From NCBI RefSeq assembly GCF_030815865.1, contig NZ_JAUSXI010000001.1:2170001-2234000 (forward strand): a DNA stretch of 64,000 nt, given 5' to 3'. This document shows, one piece after another, positions 59,248-64,000 of this stretch (position 1 is the first letter of the stretch; the number at the start of each line of letters is the position of its first letter). Below the pieces are notes generated by a model, which was not told the DNA's origin, made no database searches, and worked only from the letters and a program-made list of their open reading frames with translations. Made by a program: the position numbers and the translations under genes. The stretch comes from Arthrobacter globiformis. GTDB lineage: Bacteria > Actinomycetota > Actinomycetes > Actinomycetales > Micrococcaceae.

Positions 59248-60528
59248 ATGGGTGGCATGGATTCCGCGCAGGCTGCTTTGACACCCCCGTCCACTACCCA
59301 GGGCAATGGGATGTCCCTGAAGGCGAAGTGGACCCTCGGGGGAATCATTGCCGGCGGCACGGCGGCTGCCCTGCTAGGTGCCGGATCGTCAGCCCTCGCG
59401 CTCTACTTTGCCCGCCGCGTCCTCACCCCAGCCCGCGTGCGGGCGGCGGACCAGGAAGTCCTGGCGGTCATCCGGGAGGGCAGGGATCTGCAGGTCATCC
59501 TCGCGGCCACGCCGGAGACAACACATGACGGAACGTACAGCATCTTCTTCGACGCCGGTGCCGGGCATGCCCGGATTGGCAGGATCCTGTCCTACTCCCC
59601 GGCCGAGCGCACCGTGCTGCGCGAGGTGGAGGCCGTCTACAGCGGCAACCTGGAAACCGCAGGGCGCGCCTGGTGGGGAGGCGCCACGTACCAGCATCCC
59701 TCGGACGTGGGCCTGGCGGCCGAAGACGTCGGCATTGAAGTTGAGGGCGGAACTGCCCCTGGCTGGCTTATCCCTGGTAATGCCGGCGCCGAAACCTGGG
59801 CCATCATGGTCCACGGGCGCGGGGCAACCCGGCAGGAGTGCCTCCGTGGAGCGCGGGTGGCCCACGAACTCGGACTGCCCAACCTCCTGGTTTCCTATCG
59901 GAACGACGGCCTGGCGCCGGCAGCATTCGACGGCAGGTACGGGCTGGGTTCCACGGAGTGGCGGGACATCGACGCCGCCATCGCCTTTGCCCTTGCCCGC
60001 GGTGCCCGGGACGTCGTGCTTTTCGGCTGGTCCATGGGAGGGGCCATCTGCCTGCAGACGGCGGACCTCTCGGAGCACCGGCATGTCATCCGGGCCATGG
60101 TCCTGGATGCGCCGGTCATCGACTGGGTCAACGTGCTGGCCCACCACGCGGAACTTAACCGGATCCCGTCGGCCGTTGGCCGTTACGGCCAACTGATGAT
60201 GGGGCACAAGGTGGGCCGCAGGCTCACCGGGCTCGCTGCGCCCGTGGACCTGAAATCTATGGATTGGGTGTCGCGGGCCGTTGAACTCAGGACGCCGACG
60301 CTCATCATCCACAGCGTGGACGACGAATACGTTCCCTACCAGCCTTCGGCCCTGCTCGCCGAAAAGAACCCGGAAATGGTCACGTTCGAGCCGTTCGAGG
60401 GAGCGCGCCATGCCAAGGAGTGGAATGCGGATCCGGTCCGATGGGAAGCGCTGGTCCGGGCGTGGCTGCAGCAGCAGTTGGCGCCGCGCCGCAATCCCGG
60501 CCAGCCGGAACCGGTTCAGCCTGCCTGA
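59248..60528 (+). CDS. Alpha/beta hydrolase, membrane-anchored
   Basis: A 426-residue serine hydrolase. A hydrophobic segment (IIAGGTAAALLGAGSSALAL, about 33-53) anchors it. Oxyanion motif MVHGRGATRQE; nucleophile elbow LFGWSMGGAICL; acid in IHSVDDEYVPY; His in EGARHAKEW. Substrate unknown. The start is unclear: ATG 59248 and ATG 59257 are both in frame, neither with a strong ribosome site. The end overlaps ybaK by 13 bp convergently. Confidence 0.85.
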   Translation: MGGMDSAQAALTPPSTTQGNGMSLKAKWTLGGIIAGGTAAALLGAGSSALALYFARRVLTPARVRAADQEVLAVIREGRDLQVILAATPETTHDGTYSIFFDAGAGHARIGRILSYSPAERTVLREVEAVYSGNLETAGRAWWGGATYQHPSDVGLAAEDVGIEVEGGTAPGWLIPGNAGAETWAIMVHGRGATRQECLRGARVAHELGLPNLLVSYRNDGLAPAAFDGRYGLGSTEWRDIDAAIAFALARGARDVVLFGWSMGGAICLQTADLSEHRHVIRAMVLDAPVIDWVNVLAHHAELNRIPSAVGRYGQLMMGHKVGRRLTGLAAPVDLKSMDWVSRAVELRTPTLIIHSVDDEYVPYQPSALLAEKNPEMVTFEPFEGARHAKEWNADPVRWEALVRAWLQQQLAPRRNPGQPEPVQPA

Positions 60529-61019
60529 GAGCCTGTTCCGATCGCGGCCGTGACGGCCTTGGCGAGCCGCACGAGGTCGCGGGGATCCAGTTCGATGTCC
60601 AGGCCGCGCCGGCCGCCGGACACCAGGATCGTGTCCAGGGTGAGGGCGGTTTCGTCGATGACCGTGGGGGAGGGCTGCCGCTGTCCCAGGGGCGAAATGC
60701 CGCCCAGGACGTAGCCGGTGCGCCGTTCAGCCGCGGCGGGGTCCGCCATGGCGGCCTTCTTGCTGCCCAGCGCCGCAGCTATCGCTTTGAGGTCCAGGCT
60801 TCCGCTGACAGGAACGACGCCGACCGCCAGTTTGCCGTCGACCTCCACCATGAGCGTCTTGAAGACCCTTGCCGGATCGATCCCCAGGACCTCGGCTGCC
60901 TCCATGCCGTAACTGGCCGCGGCCGGATCGTGGCTGTACGGGTGCAGGTTAAAGGAAACGCCTGCCGCAGCCAGTACGGCTGTGGCAGGCGTTCCCTGCG
61001 ACGTGTTCTTGCGCGCCAT
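60516..61019 (-). CDS. ybaK: YbaK/EbsC-type Cys-tRNA(Pro) deacylase
   Basis: A 167-residue editing-domain protein. Conserved residues in RVFKTLMVEVDGKLAVGVV (the K of the active site), ALGSKKAAMADP and YVLGGISPLGQRQPSPTVID. YbaK hydrolyses mischarged Cys-tRNA(Pro). Basic N-terminus (MARKNTSQG). It is 14 bp downstream of sufE on the same strand, and its end overlaps the hydrolase. Confidence 0.93.
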   Translation of the reverse strand: MARKNTSQGTPATAVLAAAGVSFNLHPYSHDPAAASYGMEAAEVLGIDPARVFKTLMVEVDGKLAVGVVPVSGSLDLKAIAAALGSKKAAMADPAAAERRTGYVLGGISPLGQRQPSPTVIDETALTLDTILVSGGRRGLDIELDPRDLVRLAKAVTAAIGTGSQAG

Positions 61020-61033
61020 CCGGGGTCCGGTTC

Positions 61034-61492
61034 CTAGGCGTGGAGCCGGGCCGCGGCGGCCACCTTGCGCTTAATGCGCCCGAGCATCGCGGTCATGCCG
61101 CGCATACGCAGCGGCGTAATGGCGCGGGTCAGGCCGAGCAGTTCCGGCATGTCGTCGGGAACAGCCAGGATCTCCTCGGCGGTAAGGCCGTCCAGTCCTT
61201 CGTGGAGCACTCCGGCGAAACCACGGGTGGTGGGTGCCTCCGGCGGGGCCTTGAAGAACAGCCGGAAGGCCGGGGACGCGCCGTCGTTCTTTTCCGTCTC
61301 AATGGTGAGGAAAAGAGGTGACTGGCATTCCACCACCTGCTCCAGCAGCTCCGGGTGGTCATTCAGGCGCTCCGGCAGGTCCGGAAGGCCACGGGAAAAC
61401 TCCAGCAGCAGCTGCAGCCGCTCGGGCTCGCTCACTGCCTGGAAGTCGTCGACAATCTCCGCCAGGGCGGTGGGAAGTGCTTGAGTACTCAT
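61034..61492 (-). CDS. sufE: SufE family cysteine-desulfuration protein
   Basis: A 152-residue sulfur acceptor that stimulates SufS. The active Cys is in EQVVECQSPLFL (near residue 56), with RGFAGVLHEGLDGLTAEEIL and LGLTRAITPLRMRGM completing the fold. ATG 61492 follows a leaderless-type -10; a frame 21 codons longer is rejected. In actinobacteria a sulfurtransferase often lies upstream, as here. Confidence 0.93.
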   Translation of the reverse strand: MSTQALPTALAEIVDDFQAVSEPERLQLLLEFSRGLPDLPERLNDHPELLEQVVECQSPLFLTIETEKNDGASPAFRLFFKAPPEAPTTRGFAGVLHEGLDGLTAEEILAVPDDMPELLGLTRAITPLRMRGMTAMLGRIKRKVAAAARLHA

Positions 61493-61499
61493 CACTTCA

Positions 61500-61505
61500 A
61501 GCTTA
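61500..61505 (-). promoter_or_regulatory. Leaderless-type -10 of sufE
   Basis: TAAGCT on the minus strand, 7 nt before ATG 61492. No Shine-Dalgarno sequence. Confidence 0.5.
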
Positions 61506-61541
61506 CGCAGGTTGTCCCCGTCCGCCGCTTTTTTACGACAC

Positions 61542-62465
61542 TTACCTTGTGGCAACTGCCGGTACCGAGCCGCGTTCCGCGCCCTTGGCGATCGGCACGC
61601 GCACTGCGTTGCCCCATTCCGTCCAGGAGCCGTCGTAGTTGCGGACCGTTTCGAAGCCCAGGAGGAACTTCAGCGCGAACCAGGTGTGGCTGGAACGTTC
61701 GCCAATGCGGCAGTAGGCCACGACGTCGTCGCCCTCGGCCAGACCGGCTTCGCCCAGGTACAACGCCTCAAGCTCGGCGCGGCTGCGGTAGGTGCCGTCC
61801 TCTGCTGCTGCCCGCGCCCACGGGATTGAGGCCGCGGTGGGAATGTGGCCTCCGCGCAGCGCACCTTCCTCGGGGTAGGCGGGCATGTGGGTACGCTGGC
61901 CGGTGTACTCCTCGGGGGAGCGGACGTCGATCAGCGGCTTGCCCAGGTGGGCCAGGACGTCTTCCTTGAAGGCGCGGATGGGGGTGTCGTTGCGCTCCAC
62001 CACGGGGTAGTCCGCCACGGCCGGCGAGGGAATGTCGGTGGTCAGCGCACGGCCTTCGGCGATCCACTTGTCGCGGCCGCCGTCGAGCAGCCGGACGTCC
62101 TCGTGGCCGAACAGGCTGAAGACCCAGAGGGCGTAGGCGGCCCACCAGTTGGACTTGTCGCCGTAGATGACCACCGTTGTGTCGCGTGAAATGCCCTTCG
62201 CGGCGGCCAGGGCGGCAAACTCCTTGCCCTGAACGTAGTCGCGGGTCACTTCGTCGTTCAGGTCGGTGTGCCAGTCGATCTTGACCGCGCCGGGAATGTG
62301 GCCGGTTTCGTAGAGCAGGACGTCTTCATCGGACTCCACCACGACGAGTTTGCCGTCGTTAAGGGCGCCGTCGTCGATGGCCGCAGCCAGCCACTCGGTG
62401 GAAACAAGCCGCTCAGGGTGCGCGTAGGCGGCGAACTTCTCGTTCTGTTCAACGGGGTAGGACAT
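61542..62465 (-). CDS. sseA: Thiosulfate/mercaptopyruvate sulfurtransferase (rhodanese)
   Basis: A 307-residue two-domain rhodanese. The inactive domain has [20 protein letters not shown], and the active domain has [20 protein letters not shown] with the catalytic Cys in [15 protein letters not shown] (C-R-I-G-E-R). Sulfur it carries could pass to SufE, encoded next. GAAAGG lies eight bases upstream of ATG 62465. In the same orientation and 49 bp before sufE. Confidence 0.93.
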   Translation of the reverse strand: MSYPVEQNEKFAAYAHPERLVSTEWLAAAIDDGALNDGKLVVVESDEDVLLYETGHIPGAVKIDWHTDLNDEVTRDYVQGKEFAALAAAKGISRDTTVVIYGDKSNWWAAYALWVFSLFGHEDVRLLDGGRDKWIAEGRALTTDIPSPAVADYPVVERNDTPIRAFKEDVLAHLGKPLIDVRSPEEYTGQRTHMPAYPEEGALRGGHIPTAASIPWARAAAEDGTYRSRAELEALYLGEAGLAEGDDVVAYCRIGERSSHTWFALKFLLGFETVRNYDGSWTEWGNAVRVPIAKGAERGSVPAVATR

Positions 62466-62683
62466 GCGTATGGCCTTTCACTGAAACGGTCAGGTCAGAC
62501 CGCCGGGGGACGGCGGGTCACTGCTCCAACACTAGCGACGGGCCGGTACGAATGCTCCTGTGTGTTAACAGGACGAAATGTGTGCTTGCTCACGGCGTCG
62601 CTGGTAGTAAGGCGTTGCCCGCGGGGCGGGCGGCCAATGCCGGTATTCTTGCTGGGGACAAATCACCAGCAGAATGGACCACC

Positions 62684-63724
62684 TTGGTACAGATCGAAAA
62701 GCTCGCCACCCGGACGCCGGCGGTGTCGGTGGATGAGCTCCTCAAAGGTTTTTACCCATCGCCCAGGTTCGGGCAGGTGTCCTTCGCAAGCTACCGGCCC
62801 GACCCGAAGCAGCCAAGCCAGGCGGCGGCGGTGCACGCACTGCAGGCTTTCGCCGGCGGAATCGGCGCGGGAGACGGCGGGGGATTGTTCAAAAAGCTCT
62901 TTGGCAAGAAGGACGCCACCACCCGCGCCGGCATTTACCTCGACGGCGGATTCGGCGTGGGGAAAACCCACCTGCTGGCATCGCTCTGGCACGCTGCCCC
63001 TGGCCCCAAGGCCTTTGGCACCTTTGTGGAATACACCAACCTTGTGGGTGCCCTGTCCTTCCGGAAGACCGTCGACGCACTGAGCTCCTACAAGCTTGTC
63101 TGCATTGACGAGTTTGAACTTGACGATCCGGGCGACACGGTCCTGATGTCCCGCCTCATGCGGGAACTGGCCGACGCCGGCGTGAAGCTCGCGGCCACGT
63201 CCAACACCCTGCCCGGCTCGCTGGGCGACGGCCGCTTTGCCGCCGTGGATTTCCAGCGTGAGATCCAGGTCCTGGCGGACCAGTTTGACGTCATCAGGGT
63301 TGACGGCGAGGACTTCCGCCACCGCGGCCTCCCAGCTGCGCCGGCACCGCTGCGAAACAGCGAACTCCACACCCACATGAAGGCGGAGTTCGACGGCAAG
63401 ACGGTTGCCGAGGATGACTTCGGCACCCTCATCTCGCACCTCGCGGGTGTCCATCCGAGCCGCTACCGCAAGCTGCTTGACGGTGTGGACGGCGTTGTCT
63501 GGCGGGACGTGGAAACCATCACCGAGCAGGCGGTGGCGCTGAGGTTTGTGGTGCTGGCCGACCGCCTTTACGACAAGGACGTTCCGATCCTTGCCAGCGG
63601 CGTGCCGTTCGACAAGCTGTTCACCGAGGAAATGATGAACGGTGGCTACATGAAGAAGTACTTCAGGGCGGTCTCCCGGCTTACAGCGCTGGCCCGCGAA
63701 GGCCAGAACCACGAGCCCTCGTAG
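62684..63724 (+). CDS. zapE: ZapE/AFG1-type ATPase
   Basis: A 346-residue AAA-like ATPase. Walker A in YLDGGFGVGKTHLLASLW (near residue 85), Walker B in KLVCIDEFELDDPGD, and sensor residues in LAATSNTLPGSLG. LLKGFYPSPRFGQVSFASYR at the N-terminus is family-typical. ZapE associates with the division site or protein turnover. TTG 62684 is a likely start (a frame 44 codons longer, to 62552, has no support), though no ribosome site is seen; a TATTCT -10 lies at 62644. Ends in a hairpin terminator. Confidence 0.9.
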   Translation: MVQIEKLATRTPAVSVDELLKGFYPSPRFGQVSFASYRPDPKQPSQAAAVHALQAFAGGIGAGDGGGLFKKLFGKKDATTRAGIYLDGGFGVGKTHLLASLWHAAPGPKAFGTFVEYTNLVGALSFRKTVDALSSYKLVCIDEFELDDPGDTVLMSRLMRELADAGVKLAATSNTLPGSLGDGRFAAVDFQREIQVLADQFDVIRVDGEDFRHRGLPAAPAPLRNSELHTHMKAEFDGKTVAEDDFGTLISHLAGVHPSRYRKLLDGVDGVVWRDVETITEQAVALRFVVLADRLYDKDVPILASGVPFDKLFTEEMMNGGYMKKYFRAVSRLTALAREGQNHEPS

Positions 63725-63769
63725 ACACGGGCTTCTGTAAACAGGCAAGTCTTCTTTCGGGAACGCGAA

Positions 63770-63805
63770 AGGTGCCGGCACCGCCTCTCGGCGGGACCGG
63801 CACCT
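63770..63805. terminator. Bidirectional terminator
   Basis: A stem of AGGTGCCGG (63770-63778) with CCGGCACCT (63797-63805) and an inner CCGCC/GGCGG pair (63781-63785 with 63790-63794), 46 nt after the ATPase stop, followed by ATTTG; it also sits after the stop of the opposing gene at 63842. Confidence 0.75.
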
Positions 63806-63841
63806 ATTTGACGTTTAGGGGCGAAGCCCGGAAAGTCCTGG

Positions 63842-64000
63842 CTACGGAGCCTTCTCAGCCGGCGGCACGTTGTCCGCCGGTCCCTGGGTTGGCCTCTCAT
63901 TGGCTTTGTCAACGAGAGTGGAAGCGCCAGTCTGGACCTTATCCACCTTGCTGGTGTATTTGCCGCCCGTCTTGGAGTCGACAAAATCACCTGCTTTGGT
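63842..64000 (-). CDS. Antitoxin MT0933-like small protein, C-terminal part (5' end outside window)
   Basis: Fifty-two residues reading into the window from the right edge, ending at TAG (63844-63842). They begin TKAGDFVDSKTGGKYTSKVD and continue K-V-Q-T-G-A-S-T-L-V-D-K-A, a pattern I recall from the MT0933-type antitoxin family (Rv0909 in M. tuberculosis), there next to a toxin gene. The N-terminal half is outside the window, so neither the family call nor a partner can be confirmed. The codons are in one open frame to the edge. Confidence 0.65.
   Translation of the reverse strand, partial: TKAGDFVDSKTGGKYTSKVDKVQTGASTLVDKANERPTQGPADNVPPAEKAP

Noticed and set aside
1..64000. CRISPR array, prophage, insertion sequence, tRNA or rRNA genes
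   Set aside because: No spaced identical repeats of CRISPR type, no transposase or integrase frame, and no tRNA-like or rRNA segment noticed on reading both strands; a formal search was not possible.

Overview
The window is about 64 kb of high-GC chromosomal DNA from an actinobacterium. Gene content and order point to the Micrococcaceae, an Arthrobacter or Pseudarthrobacter-like organism. The order sigA, small zinc protein, topoisomerase IV B, topoisomerase IV A, phosphodiesterase, tdk, sepH, DUF4193, DUF3093, dut, DUF3710, OB-fold, DUF3159, two TrkA/RCK genes, APC permease, TrmA-like methylase, dxs, RNase D and DUF3000 follows a backbone known from Mycobacterium and Streptomyces. No prophage, insertion sequence, CRISPR array, tRNA or rRNA was seen. 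The genus is an inference.

Layout. 1-4.1 kb: the 3' end of a DUF4192 gene, sigA, a frameshifted DUF222/HNH gene and a DUF7455 zinc protein. 4.1-6.2 kb: topoisomerase IV subunit B. 6.3-14.2 kb: a module apparently inserted in the backbone, with an M56 peptidase and BlaI-type repressor divergent from cydA-cydB-cydDC (cytochrome bd and its assembly exporter); three near-identical dyads lie in the shared control region. 14.2-24.2 kb: small enzymes, topoisomerase IV subunit A, a Pat-like acyltransferase, DUF5998, a phosphodiesterase and thymidine kinase. 24.2-34.2 kb: sepH, DUF4193, DUF3093, dut, DUF3710/OB/DUF3159, a TrkA pair and a KimA-like permease with a TrmA-like methylase. 34.4-42.8 kb: aconitase, dxs with three small genes, aldo/keto reductase and nucleoside hydrolase.

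42.9-46.1 kb: a complete ECF transporter (S, T and a fused double ATPase) behind a GC-rich, apparently structured 5' leader and directly after the nucleoside hydrolase. Its substrate is not evident, and this is the best candidate for an undescribed system. 46.2-50.1 kb: a FadB-type multienzyme, then an unusually signal-rich gap (palindromic operator, 17-bp tandem repeats, two hairpins including a 60-bp palindrome) and RNase D. 50.2-53.8 kb: the iron-import operon efeUOB with a DtxR/IdeR-type box. 53.9-64 kb: DUF3000, threonine aldolase, SDR, DUF6421, msrB, an unknown protein, an alpha/beta hydrolase, ybaK, sufE, a sulfurtransferase, a ZapE/AFG1-type ATPase, and the 3' end of a gene resembling the MT0933-type antitoxin family at the right edge.

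A recurring regulatory theme is a TANNNT -10 hexamer 6-8 nt before an ATG or GTG with no Shine-Dalgarno sequence. I count eleven such starts, which predicts many leaderless mRNAs. Neighbouring genes of the same strand often overlap by 1-8 nt (28196/28203, 28522/28525, 32838/32841, 39353/39356, 39895/39898, 41771, 44536/44539, 51594/51597), consistent with translationally coupled operons.
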